Source of the DNA: Winogradskyella sediminis
GTDB taxonomy: Bacteria; Bacteroidota; Bacteroidia; Flavobacteriales; Flavobacteriaceae
Direction of reading: 5' to 3'
Length of the DNA: 64,000 nt
Assembly (NCBI RefSeq): GCF_003387355.1
Contig: NZ_QUNH01000001.1
Coordinates: 1,560,023-1,624,022 of the forward strand
In this document: positions 46,708-55,689 of the stretch, in pieces
Layout of the letters: each line of letters begins with the position of its first letter
How positions within the stretch are numbered: the stretch's first letter is position 1
Notes under the pieces: generated by a model
Seen by the model: only the letters and a program-made list of their open reading frames with translations
What the model was told of the DNA's origin: nothing
The model's database searches: none
Translations under genes and position numbers: made by a program

Positions 46708-48477
46708 ATGACCAAAAAACAAAAAAAAATATTTGATACATCGTTATTTACACGATTACTTCAGTACGTAAAACCTTATCGTGCAATTTTCATTGTGTCC
46801 TTAATCTGTGTTATTGGCTTAGCGTTATTTGGCGCATTTAGACCTTATGTGCTAAAGGAAGCTATAGATGTTAAGATTGCTAACAAAGAATATAATGGTT
46901 TTGTAATCTATATGGTTATAATGCTAGGATTATTGATTTTGGAAGTGGTATCACAATTATTATTCATTTATTATGCTAGCTGGTTAGGGCAATCTGTAGT
47001 GAGAGATATACGTGTAAAATTATTTAAACATATGCTTAAGTTTAAAATGACGTATTTTGATAAGTCTTCTGTAGGTGTGCTTATTACAAGGGCTGTCACA
47101 GATATGGAGCGTATTGCAGATATATTTGGTCAAGGGCTTTTTATGATTTTTAGTGATGTTTTAAAGATGCTGGTCGTGGCCACGTTTATGTCTTTTATTA
47201 ATTTAAAACTGAGTTTAATTGTATTCTTAACACTACCGATAGTTTTATTTGCGACTAATATTTTTCAAAAATATATGAAACGCGCTTTTGAAGATGTACG
47301 TACAGAGGTATCTAATCTCAATTCATTTGTTCAAGAGCGGGTTACTGGGATGAAAATCTTACAGTTATTTACACGTGAGGATACAGAGTTTAAGAAATTT
47401 AAAACCATTAACGAGCGTCATAAAAAAGGGTGGTTAAAAACAGTTTGGTACAATTCTATTTTCTTTCCTATTGCAGAATTTTTAGCATCACTAACCTTGG
47501 CTATGGTTATTTTAGTTGGAGGGTTTAATGCTGTATCTGGCACAGGAGATACCACTTTAGGTGAGTTAATTTCCTTTACTATGTTTATTCCTATGTTATT
47601 TAGACCTCTCAATCAAATCGCAAATAAATTCAATACACTTCAAATGGGAATGGTGGCTGCAGATCGTGTGTTTAAGGTCTTAGATACCTCCTCTAATATT
47701 GATGATTTGGGAACTATTGAAGCCAATCATTTTAAAGGATCTATTGCATTTAATAATGTACGATTTTCATATATCAGCGATGAAGAGGTTTTAAAAGGTA
47801 TTTCATTTAACGTAAAAGCAGGCGAGACTGTTGCTATTGTGGGCGCAACTGGCGCCGGAAAATCTACTATAATCAATTTATTAAATAGATTTTACGATAT
47901 TAATTCTGGTACGATTAAAATTGATGATACCGATATTAAGGATATGACGCTAAGTTCGCTTAGAAGTCAGATTGCTATTGTGCTTCAAGATGTGTTTTTA
48001 TTCGCTGATACCATTCTTAATAATATCACTTTAAATAATGCTAATATCACAGAATCTGATGTAATAAAAGCTGCGAAGGCTATCGGAATTCATGATTTTA
48101 TTTCGAGTCTTCCAAATGGGTATCATTACAACGTTAAAGAACGCGGAGTAATGTTGTCTTCTGGGCAGCGTCAGTTAATATCATTTTTAAGAGCTTATGT
48201 CACTAACCCTAGTATTTTAATATTAGATGAAGCGACCTCTTCCGTAGATTCACATTCCGAACAACTGATACAGGATGCTACAGATAAAATTACTAAAGGT
48301 AGAACTTCGATTGTTATTGCACACCGACTAGCAACCATTCAGCAAGCAGATAAAATTATTGTAATGGATAATGGAGAAATTGTTGAAATTGGAACGCATC
48401 AAACTCTATTAGAAAAAGAAAGAGGCTATTATAAAAACCTTTATGAGGTTCAATTTTTAAAGGAGGAAGTCGCTTAG
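46708..48477 (+). CDS. ABC exporter, fused membrane-ATPase (MsbA-like)
   Basis: The product has 589 residues. Six transmembrane helices occupy residues 25-310. The ATPase domain follows, with Walker A GATGAGKST (379-387), Q-loop VLQDVFLF, signature LSSGQRQL and Walker B ILILDEATSSVD. It works as a homodimer or heterodimer. Lipid or drug export is typical for the family, and the substrate is unknown. Its stop is eight bases from the stop of the convergent DUF3667 gene. Confidence 0.92.
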   Translation: MTKKQKKIFDTSLFTRLLQYVKPYRAIFIVSLICVIGLALFGAFRPYVLKEAIDVKIANKEYNGFVIYMVIMLGLLILEVVSQLLFIYYASWLGQSVVRDIRVKLFKHMLKFKMTYFDKSSVGVLITRAVTDMERIADIFGQGLFMIFSDVLKMLVVATFMSFINLKLSLIVFLTLPIVLFATNIFQKYMKRAFEDVRTEVSNLNSFVQERVTGMKILQLFTREDTEFKKFKTINERHKKGWLKTVWYNSIFFPIAEFLASLTLAMVILVGGFNAVSGTGDTTLGELISFTMFIPMLFRPLNQIANKFNTLQMGMVAADRVFKVLDTSSNIDDLGTIEANHFKGSIAFNNVRFSYISDEEVLKGISFNVKAGETVAIVGATGAGKSTIINLLNRFYDINSGTIKIDDTDIKDMTLSSLRSQIAIVLQDVFLFADTILNNITLNNANITESDVIKAAKAIGIHDFISSLPNGYHYNVKERGVMLSSGQRQLISFLRAYVTNPSILILDEATSSVDSHSEQLIQDATDKITKGRTSIVIAHRLATIQQADKIIVMDNGEIVEIGTHQTLLEKERGYYKNLYEVQFLKEEVA

Positions 48478-48485
48478 AGGTAATC

Positions 48486-49268
48486 TTATTGCGGCTTAAA
48501 ATCTTCTAGATTTACAATTCCTGTTGCTAGCATTAGTGCAAATACTAATATTGAAATTACAACATATAATACAAAGAATAATCCAAAAAAGATAAGCGAT
48601 CGAAGCATAAGGTTACCGGTTGTTAGCTTAAATATCCTTTTTAAAATAAAACAGTGATAGATAAACATTACTGGATAAATGAACATTGAAAACATAAAGT
48701 AGTGTTGCGGAACTACTAATAATATCAGTTGAGCCACAAAAACAGATATAATACTTAATAGTGACATTGAGTAAAAGTAGATAACTACATGTTCGGTAAA
48801 GTTGTACTTTTTATCCAAGAATACAACCCAAGAAATTAAAGCAAAAAACGGAATTAATAAAAAGTAAAATAAAGAATTGTATTCTAAAATGGAACGCGAT
48901 GTTGAGCTCATTATTTCTTGCGAACCTTTTATTCCGTTCAATAAATTGGAGAAATCTAAATATTCTAGATAAAATTTCTTAATGATAAATAATGAAATGC
49001 CTGAGAATGTTAAGGAAAGTCCAAAAAAGCTTATTGGGTTAATGTATTTCTTTCTTACACCCAAAATAAAGCTAGAGATAACGACATCTGGCTTAGACAC
49101 GAGATGAATAAAAGTCAATACAAGGGCGTTGTCATAATTCAAAAATGTTTCACTGATATACTCAAATAAGTTTTTGGCAGACAAACGGTTTCTAATCACT
49201 TTCCCACCACATCGGTTGCAATAACTATCTTTTTCAGATAAATCCGTATGGCAGTTTTTACAATTCAC
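48486..49268 (-). CDS. DUF3667 zinc-ribbon membrane protein, copy 2
   Basis: The product has 260 residues from a GTG start at 49268. The N-terminal zinc ribbon has Cys3, Cys6, Cys17 and Cys20 (CKNC and CNRC). A segment with DxxxxxTFxxLxxxPxxVI and a basic patch GVRKKYINPISFFGLSL is the DUF3667 hallmark. About five transmembrane helices follow. It is a tandem paralogue of the next gene (gap of three bases) and probably arose by duplication. The function is unknown. Confidence 0.88.
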   Translation of the reverse strand: MNCKNCHTDLSEKDSYCNRCGGKVIRNRLSAKNLFEYISETFLNYDNALVLTFIHLVSKPDVVISSFILGVRKKYINPISFFGLSLTFSGISLFIIKKFYLEYLDFSNLLNGIKGSQEIMSSTSRSILEYNSLFYFLLIPFFALISWVVFLDKKYNFTEHVVIYFYSMSLLSIISVFVAQLILLVVPQHYFMFSMFIYPVMFIYHCFILKRIFKLTTGNLMLRSLIFFGLFFVLYVVISILVFALMLATGIVNLEDFKPQ

Positions 49269-49271
49269 TAA

Positions 49272-50060
49272 TTAAATATTTAAATAACCACTAATAAATA
49301 AGACGGCAAATACGACTATAATTATCACAAAATAAATGATAAAATATAAAAACATTACAACCAAAAATTTGGCAAATGTATTCCAGAAATCTTCCTTAAA
49401 TATTTTCTTTAGTACGTAAGCTAAATATATAAATGTTGGTAAGCCAAGAATAGTAGATACAATGAGGTAGTTTATACCAGTGACTAAGAATAGAATACTA
49501 AAGAAAGCTGTTAATATGATAATTTGAGCTGAATAATATAGGTTAATTACGAGGTGTTCCGTAAAATTAAAGCGCTTATTTCCAAACATAAAATAAACCA
49601 ACCAAGTTGCTAATGCCGAAACTGGAACTCCTAAAATGTAGATTAATCCTTGGTATTTGGTGAAAAAATCTGAATTAAAATCAGCCATTGGATGACGTTG
49701 ATTTTCTGGTAGGTTTCCCAGACCATGTACAAAATCGGCATTAAAATTTAAGGCATCTTTAAAAAATGTGTTGATTAAAAACACTTGAATACCTGCTAAT
49801 GTTAAGGCAATGGCAAAATACTGAAGGACATCGATATATTTTTTTCGTGTGCCGTCGATATACCCAACAATAACGGTTTCGGGTATTTTAAATAAATCTA
49901 TAAATGTGAGCAAAAATTTATTATCTATAGAAATAAACTGTTCATTAATCTGTTGTGCAATTATCTTAGGTTTTAACCGGTTATAGATGACTTTAGCTCC
50001 ACATTCATCACAGAATTTTTGGGTATCTCTTAGTGTGTTATGGCAGTTTTTGCAATTCAC
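49272..50060 (-). CDS. DUF3667 zinc-ribbon membrane protein, copy 1
   Basis: The product has 262 residues from a GTG start at 50060, whose first base is the last base of the cdaA stop (TAGTG). This means translation is coupled to cdaA. It has the zinc ribbon CKNC/CDEC (Cys3, 6, 17, 20), the family segment LLTFIDLFKIPETVIVGYID, GTRKKYIDVLQYF and about five transmembrane helices. The tight link with a c-di-AMP synthase suggests, but does not show, a role in c-di-AMP or envelope control. Confidence 0.88.
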   Translation of the reverse strand: MNCKNCHNTLRDTQKFCDECGAKVIYNRLKPKIIAQQINEQFISIDNKFLLTFIDLFKIPETVIVGYIDGTRKKYIDVLQYFAIALTLAGIQVFLINTFFKDALNFNADFVHGLGNLPENQRHPMADFNSDFFTKYQGLIYILGVPVSALATWLVYFMFGNKRFNFTEHLVINLYYSAQIIILTAFFSILFLVTGINYLIVSTILGLPTFIYLAYVLKKIFKEDFWNTFAKFLVVMFLYFIIYFVIIIVVFAVLFISGYLNI

Positions 50061-50842
50061 TAACCTAAATCTTCTTTAATTTTTTGCGTGAGTTCATCGG
50101 TGTTTTTAAACATTTCAAATTCTCCATTTTTAATATAAGAGATTTGACCCGTTTCTTCACTTACACAAAGTGCAACCGCGTCCGTTTTTTCAGTGATGCC
50201 AATAGCAGCTCTATGACGTAGCCCAAAACGCTCAGGAATATTTTTTTCGTTATTAACAGGAAGAATAACACGTGTCGCTTTTACAACATTATTGTCAATA
50301 ATAATAGCTCCATCGTGTAATGGGCTATTTTTAAAAAAGATACTTTCAATTATGGGTTGAGACACTAAAATATTCATTTCGTCTCCTGTATTGGTTAAGA
50401 AGTCTAAGTTGTTGTTACGTTCAATGACAATCAATGCGCCTGTATTAGAAGCTCCCATTTTATTACAAGCGTTAATAATAGCATCGACATCTGTTGTGGT
50501 TTGATCATCGTTTTTAAGAAACTTAAAGTTTTTAAAAAGATTTCGTTTACCTCCAATATTAGTAGATCCTACCATTAAAAGGAACTTTCTAATTTCAGGT
50601 TGAAATACTACAATTAAAGCAATAATTCCAACTTTCATAAAACCATCAAAAATGCTGTAAAGCATATGCATATTGAGGTAATCCGTAAGTCGCCAAGCAA
50701 AATAAATGATAAGAATACCGATAAAAATATTGATGGCAACTGTGCCCTTTACAAGTTTGTAGATGTAATAGAGTAAGATGGCTACGAGGAAGACATCTAC
50801 AAAGTCTATAAATCTAAAATCCCAAAGTTGTAAGTTTTCCAA
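50060..50842 (-). CDS. cdaA: Diadenylate cyclase CdaA
   Basis: CdaA makes cyclic di-AMP from two ATP. The product has 260 residues. Three transmembrane helices lie in residues 12-85. The DAC domain follows with the catalytic DGA motif (177-179) in LHDGAIII and the RHR motif (209-211) in GLRHRAAIGI. It is the main c-di-AMP synthase type in Bacteroidetes. It heads a three-gene operon with two DUF3667 genes. Confidence 0.94.
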   Translation of the reverse strand: MENLQLWDFRFIDFVDVFLVAILLYYIYKLVKGTVAINIFIGILIIYFAWRLTDYLNMHMLYSIFDGFMKVGIIALIVVFQPEIRKFLLMVGSTNIGGKRNLFKNFKFLKNDDQTTTDVDAIINACNKMGASNTGALIVIERNNNLDFLTNTGDEMNILVSQPIIESIFFKNSPLHDGAIIIDNNVVKATRVILPVNNEKNIPERFGLRHRAAIGITEKTDAVALCVSEETGQISYIKNGEFEMFKNTDELTQKIKEDLG

Positions 50843-50938
50843 AAGGCTGGTGTTTCTGCTAATTTAAGAATTTATGTTTAGTAGTGAAGAAAAAAATGTA
50901 ATTGTTAGAGCGGTTTTGTTTGGTTATTAAAATTTCCT

Positions 50939-51019
50939 ACACCCCTAAAGTCCACTCAGGGGAACAATCCAAGAAAGTTTAATTTGTCTATTGTCCCCTT
51001 GAGGGGACTTTAGGGGTGT
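50939..51019. repeat. Inverted-repeat element (30-bp arms)
   Basis: The arms are 50939-50968 and 50990-51019, nearly identical as inverted copies with a few mismatches. They contain ACACCCCTAAAGTCC and a nested GTCCCC-TTGA-GGGGAC hairpin. The 21-base middle is AT-rich. The element could be a bidirectional terminator or one copy of a dispersed palindromic repeat. From memory, similar CCCCTAAAGTCCCC palindromes recur in Flavobacteriaceae genomes. Confidence 0.65.
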
Positions 51020-51040
51020 CTTAGCAAAATGTTTAAAGTC

Positions 51041-51742
51041 TTAGTAAATGAATTCGTTAAAATCCATCGAAATTAAATCTGATGTTAAAGAATTTACTTT
51101 TCTTTTAATCGATATATAGTCTTGAAAAGATAAATTTTTATTGAAATAGAGCTGTAAATGAATTCCAATAAAATTTATTTCCGTCAACTTATCAAGCTCA
51201 TTTTTTAGCTCATCGATAATTAAGTTTTGTTCACCTATTTTAAAGTGATTACCGTCTTTGAAGATTAATGGAATTGTTGAACTAGCATGAAATCCTCCAA
51301 TTCTTTTTAAGTTTTCTTCGGTTGGCATATTGTATTTATGATATACTGTATCAATTTTGAATTTTTCTTTAAATACCACATCCGTAAACTCCAAAAAACC
51401 CAAATTCCCAATACTGGTGTCATGACATGTAAAATAATTTTTAGCATCTTCATTTTTATGCATTTCTGCATTGCGCTTTTTGTCTTGTAAGAATTTAATA
51501 TGTGGAATGGCTTGCTGTAATGTTAATCGTTTATCGACATTCACTAACCAATTGGTGGTAATGATGAGGTTTTTACGGTTAAGCAATGTTGAGTCGGGTT
51601 GTGATTCATCATAAAAAATATAGGCAGGTGAGACGTCTAAGACTTCTGTGATGTCAGCATTTTCAATTTCAGGAAGCAGTATAGTGCGTTCGTTGTTGCA
51701 ACTAAATAGGGATAGAATAATTAGTAAATAGATATAGCGCAT
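51041..51742 (-). CDS. Putative lipoprotein, unknown function
   Basis: The product has 233 residues. The lipobox is LSLFSC (Cys15), followed by NNER. The mature part is mixed alpha/beta, with no known motif. The C-terminal segment FIGIHLQLYFNKNLSFQDYI with following helices looks vaguely like the periplasmic ExbD fold, but this is weak. It sits between the inverted-repeat element and folP on the same strand as folP, 62 bases beyond it. Confidence 0.65.
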   Translation of the reverse strand: MRYIYLLIILSLFSCNNERTILLPEIENADITEVLDVSPAYIFYDESQPDSTLLNRKNLIITTNWLVNVDKRLTLQQAIPHIKFLQDKKRNAEMHKNEDAKNYFTCHDTSIGNLGFLEFTDVVFKEKFKIDTVYHKYNMPTEENLKRIGGFHASSTIPLIFKDGNHFKIGEQNLIIDELKNELDKLTEINFIGIHLQLYFNKNLSFQDYISIKRKVNSLTSDLISMDFNEFIY

Positions 51743-51804
51743 TCTTTGTTGTAATTTAATATTCTGTTTCTTTATTTTATAAGACAGGCCTGCAAGGTCT
51801 TAGA

Positions 51805-52629
51805 CTAACTCTGTAGCTGATTATAAAGCGTTACACATTCCACGGCTTCTTTAACGTCGTGTACCCGTAAAATTTTGGCACCTTTTTGTAAGGCAACCAT
51901 ATGTAATGCGGTTGTACCGTTGAGGGCATCTTTAGAGGTTAAGTTTAAGGTTTTGTATATCATGGATTTTCGAGATACTCCAGCTAAAATAGGTTGGTCG
52001 GTAAGTTGAAGTAATTCGAGTTGATTGAGTAATTCAAAATTCTGTTCAACGGTTTTTGCAAATCCAAAACCTGGATCAATAATAATATCATTAATTTTTT
52101 CTTGGTAAGCCGCAGCAATACGCTCAGCAAAATAAGCGATGATTTCTTTTGTTAAATCCTGGTAATCCGTGAGCTGCTGCATGGTTTTAGGGTTTCCTTT
52201 CATATGCATCATAATATAAGGTACACCCAATTTGCCAACAGTAGGTAGCATGTTTGTATCTAGTTTCCCAGCCGATATGTCGTTAATAAGTGCAGCACCT
52301 GCCTCAATGCTTTGTGCAGCAACATGGCTTCTAAATGTATCAATTGAAATTAATGCTTTAGGAAAATGTTTTAAGATTAATTTTACTATGGGTACCACAC
52401 GTTGTAATTCTTCTTGTTCACTAACCTCGTCAGCATTTGGTCGGGAGCTGTAGCCACCAATATCAATAAAAGTAGCTCCTTGGTTTAGCATCGTTTCAAC
52501 TTTTGTTAGTATCTCAGATTCATTTTTATATTGGCCACCATCAAAAAATGAATCTGGTGTAACATTCAGTATTCCCATCACTTTTGGTGTGGATAAATTG
52601 ATTAAATGTCCTTTGCAATTTATATTCAT
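51805..52629 (-). CDS. folP: Dihydropteroate synthase
   Basis: FolP joins p-aminobenzoate to dihydropterin pyrophosphate in folate synthesis and is the target of sulfonamides. The product has 274 residues. The TIM barrel shows MGILNVTPDSFFDGG (residue 18), DIGGYSSRP, SIDTFR, DPGFGFAKT and GVSRKS. All catalytic motifs are intact. It is divergent from the DUF1599 gene. Confidence 0.94.
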   Translation of the reverse strand: MNINCKGHLINLSTPKVMGILNVTPDSFFDGGQYKNESEILTKVETMLNQGATFIDIGGYSSRPNADEVSEQEELQRVVPIVKLILKHFPKALISIDTFRSHVAAQSIEAGAALINDISAGKLDTNMLPTVGKLGVPYIMMHMKGNPKTMQQLTDYQDLTKEIIAYFAERIAAAYQEKINDIIIDPGFGFAKTVEQNFELLNQLELLQLTDQPILAGVSRKSMIYKTLNLTSKDALNGTTALHMVALQKGAKILRVHDVKEAVECVTLYNQLQS

Positions 52630-52724
52630 ATTTACTCTAAAAAAGGCGTTAAGAAAACTTTAAACGTCAAACTTTGAACTTCTAATTTATTTATGCGAAA
52701 TTTACGGAAATTATAACATAATAG

Positions 52725-53267
52725 ATGCAAGATACTTCAAAACAATACGATGCTGTTGTCGCTAAATGTAGAGCGCTTTTTGTAAATAAAATGAGTGATT
52801 ATGGCAGTGCTTGGCGCATTTTAAGATTGCCATCTTTAACAGATCAAATTTTTATTAAAGCTCAGCGTATTAGAGGGCTACAACAAAATTCGGTTAGAAA
52901 AGTAGATGAAGGAGAAGTTAGTGAATTTATAGGGATTATAAATTATTGCATTATGGCTTTAATTCAGTTAGAAAAAGGTGTTGTAGATCAACCCGATTTA
53001 AACACTGACGAAGCGAGTGAATTGTATGATGATAAAATTGCGGTAACAAAACAATTAATGCTCGATAAAAATCATGATTATGGTGAGGCTTGGAGAGATA
53101 TGCGCGTAAGTTCTCTAACCGATTTAATCTTACAAAAATTATTACGTGTAAAGCAGATTGAAGACAACGCTGGAAAAACCATTGTAAGTGAAGGTATAGA
53201 TGCCAATTATCAGGATATGATTAATTATGCAATTTTTGCTATGATTCATCTAAATGAAGCAGATTGA
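52725..53267 (+). CDS. DUF1599 protein with internal duplication
   Basis: The product has 180 residues made of two homologous halves (about 5-87 and 98-178). Each has the pattern M-x-D/H-Y-G-x-A-W-R-x-x-R-x-x-S-L-T-D and a later INY-I/A-MAL/MIHL helix. The all-alpha fold and helix content recall MazG/dUTPase-like NTP pyrophosphohydrolases, but the acidic metal motif is not clear. In Flavobacteriia it is often next to folP and a DoxX-like gene, as here. Confidence 0.85.
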   Translation: MQDTSKQYDAVVAKCRALFVNKMSDYGSAWRILRLPSLTDQIFIKAQRIRGLQQNSVRKVDEGEVSEFIGIINYCIMALIQLEKGVVDQPDLNTDEASELYDDKIAVTKQLMLDKNHDYGEAWRDMRVSSLTDLILQKLLRVKQIEDNAGKTIVSEGIDANYQDMINYAIFAMIHLNEAD

Positions 53268-53340
53268 GTTGTGATAAATATAATCCGCTCAGCGTAATCG
53301 ACGGGATATTTAGATAAATAGAAAAACAAACTTAAAATAG

Positions 53341-53365
53341 AATCTTGCTTTCGCAGGAACGACAG
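53341..53365. repeat. Possible remnant of a palindromic repeat
   Basis: The stretch CTTGCTTTCGCAGGAACGAC resembles the CCTGCTTTCGCAGGAATGAC palindrome found dispersed in many bacterial genomes, here with a broken left arm. Only one copy is in this window. Confidence 0.3.
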
Positions 53366-53372
53366 TAAAAAC

Positions 53373-54467
53373 ATGAAATACATCGTACAACTTAGTAGAA
53401 TTTTTACAGGAATATTATTTATCATTTCAGGATTTATAAAACTTAATGATCCTTTAGGGTTTTCATATAAGTTGGAAGAGTATTTTGGCGCAGATGTCTT
53501 AAATCTCGAATTTTTAATTCCATATGCCTTAGGGATTTCTGTTATTGTGGTGGTATTTGAAGTGGTGTTAGGTGTGTTTTTATTAATTGGTTATAAACCA
53601 AAATTCACGGTTTGGAGTTTGTTATTGATGATAGTGTTTTTCTCATTTTTAACTTTCTACTCGGCGTATTTCGATAAGGTTAAAGATTGTGGTTGTTTTG
53701 GTGACGCTTTAAAATTAACACCATGGGAAAGTTTTACAAAAGATATTGTCTTACTAGTATTGATACTTATCTTGTTTGCTGGTGTAAAACATATAAAACC
53801 TATTTTTTCTAAATTACCAACAACGGTTATTGCACTAGTTGCCTTTATCTCGTCACTTTGGTTTGGCTATCATGTATTAATGCACTTGCCATCAATAGAT
53901 TTTAGAGCTTATGCAATTGGTAAAAACTTACCTGAAGAAATGGCTGTTCCTGAAGATGCTCAAAAACCTATTTTAGAATATACATGGACATTTAATGTTA
54001 ATGGAGAAGAAGAAGAATTTGTTACCAACGGAAGTTACCCAAGTGTAGATGGAGACTATGTTGGAGTAGAAACTAAAACCATTGATGAAGGTTATGTTCC
54101 TGCTATTCAAGATTTTTCTATAGAATCGGATGAAGAAGATCTTACCACCTATTTTATGGAAAAGGAGAAACTGATAATGATAACAATGTACAATGTAATG
54201 AAAGGGGAAGCTGAAGGCATGCGTAAGCTTAAATCATTTTCTGATGAAGCCATAAAAAACGGTTATACTGTAATAGGTTTATCGTCTTCGGGTCCAGAGG
54301 ATAAAGCACAGATAAAATCTGATTACAATTTAAATTTTGATATTTATTTATGCGACGAAAAAGTGGTAAAAACTATTGTTAGAGCCAATCCAGGAGTTAT
54401 TGTGTTAAATAAAGGTACAGTGACACAAAAAGCCCATTGGAATGACCTTGAAGATATAACATTGTAA
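53373..54467 (+). CDS. BT_3928-type DoxX/MauE-like protein with thioredoxin-like tail
   Basis: The product has 364 residues. The N-terminal half is a four-helix DoxX/MauE-like membrane domain (IFTGILFIISGFIKLNDPLG) with a cysteine pair in KDCGCFGDALKLTPWESF, as in MauE-like disulfide carriers. The C-terminal half (about 180-364) looks like a thioredoxin fold but has no CxxC: the expected site reads MITMYNVMKGEAEGM. It may be a structural partner or chaperone. It lies between the DUF1599 gene and an ABC permease, an order common in Bacteroidetes. Confidence 0.8.
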   Translation: MKYIVQLSRIFTGILFIISGFIKLNDPLGFSYKLEEYFGADVLNLEFLIPYALGISVIVVVFEVVLGVFLLIGYKPKFTVWSLLLMIVFFSFLTFYSAYFDKVKDCGCFGDALKLTPWESFTKDIVLLVLILILFAGVKHIKPIFSKLPTTVIALVAFISSLWFGYHVLMHLPSIDFRAYAIGKNLPEEMAVPEDAQKPILEYTWTFNVNGEEEEFVTNGSYPSVDGDYVGVETKTIDEGYVPAIQDFSIESDEEDLTTYFMEKEKLIMITMYNVMKGEAEGMRKLKSFSDEAIKNGYTVIGLSSSGPEDKAQIKSDYNLNFDIYLCDEKVVKTIVRANPGVIVLNKGTVTQKAHWNDLEDITL

Positions 54468-54530
54468 TATAGTAACGCTAAGCCTACCGTGGCTTATTGT
54501 TACTCGATAAATCATAACAACTAACAGTTT

Positions 54531-55604
54531 TTGGTAAGATATTTACTTCATAAAGTCTTCTATGCATTTGTCACCTTGTTTGGTGTTATAACGGTTATTT
54601 TCTTTTTGTTTAATAAGCTCGGTGATCCGGCTAAAATGATGTTGGGGCAAAACCAATCCGAAGTACAAGTTTTGGCTGTAAAGAAAAAATACGGATTTGA
54701 TAAACCCATCAGTACACAGTTTCTTTATTATCTTAACGATTTATCTCCGATTTCATTCCATTCTAAAACACCAACAAATTATACCTATTTAGCACCTAAG
54801 AAATATACCGCAACAACGCTGTTTAGTGTAGGAAATACATCGACTGTAATTAAAATGCCTTATTTACGAGAGTCTTTTGCAAAGCAAGGTAAAAAAGTGT
54901 CTCAGGTTATAGGAGAAACGCTTCCAAATACCTTTGTTTTGGCAATCTCTGCAATTATAATTGCTATACTACTCGGAGTCGTTTTTGGTATTATTTCAGC
55001 TTTATATAAGGATACTTGGATCGATAAAACAATTCAGGTTTTAAGTACGTTTGGCATGAGTGTACCATCGTTTTTTAGTGCTATTCTATTTGCTTGGTTA
55101 TTTGGGTTTGTGTTACACAAATACACCAATTTAGAAATGACAGGTAGTTTATATGCACTCGATGATTTTGGAGAAAACATGCAAATACAATGGAAAAATC
55201 TTATTCTTCCAGCAATCGTTTTAGGAATTAGACCATTAGCGGTTGTGATTCAACTAATGCGTAATTCGTTGTTAGAAGTGTTAAATCAAGATTATATACG
55301 GACCGCTAGAGCAAAGGGCTTAAGTGAGTTTCAGGTTATTAAGAATCATGCTGTTAAAAATGCTTTAAACCCAGTAGTTACTGCAATTTCTGGTTGGTTT
55401 GCGTCTATGCTTGCTGGTGCCGTTTTTGTAGAATATATTTTTGGATGGAATGGTTTAGGTAAAGAAATTGTAAATGCACTAAACACCTTAGACTTGCCTG
55501 TAATAATGGGAGCTGTTTTGGTCATCGCCATGATATTTATTATAATAAATATTTTTGTAGATGTCATTTATGCATGGTTAGATCCTAGGGTGAAGTTATC
55601 GTAA
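54531..55604 (+). CDS. Oligopeptide-type ABC transporter permease (DppB-like)
   Basis: The product has 357 residues from a TTG start at 54531 (VRYLLHKVFYAF follows). The DppB/OppB N-terminus ends in FLFNKLGDPAKMMLGQ. A periplasmic loop precedes five more helices. The coupling motif EVLNQDYIRTARAKGLSE is intact and needs an ATPase subunit. No second permease, ATPase or binding protein gene is near, so partners must be elsewhere. It is 85 bases ahead of tpiA. Confidence 0.88.
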   Translation: MVRYLLHKVFYAFVTLFGVITVIFFLFNKLGDPAKMMLGQNQSEVQVLAVKKKYGFDKPISTQFLYYLNDLSPISFHSKTPTNYTYLAPKKYTATTLFSVGNTSTVIKMPYLRESFAKQGKKVSQVIGETLPNTFVLAISAIIIAILLGVVFGIISALYKDTWIDKTIQVLSTFGMSVPSFFSAILFAWLFGFVLHKYTNLEMTGSLYALDDFGENMQIQWKNLILPAIVLGIRPLAVVIQLMRNSLLEVLNQDYIRTARAKGLSEFQVIKNHAVKNALNPVVTAISGWFASMLAGAVFVEYIFGWNGLGKEIVNALNTLDLPVIMGAVLVIAMIFIIINIFVDVIYAWLDPRVKLS

Positions 55605-55689
55605 TGAAATACTGATAATTGTCAATTTACCTTTACCTTTATTGTGTTATTTTTGTGTACTAAAATTAAAAAATCAATATACTTATATT

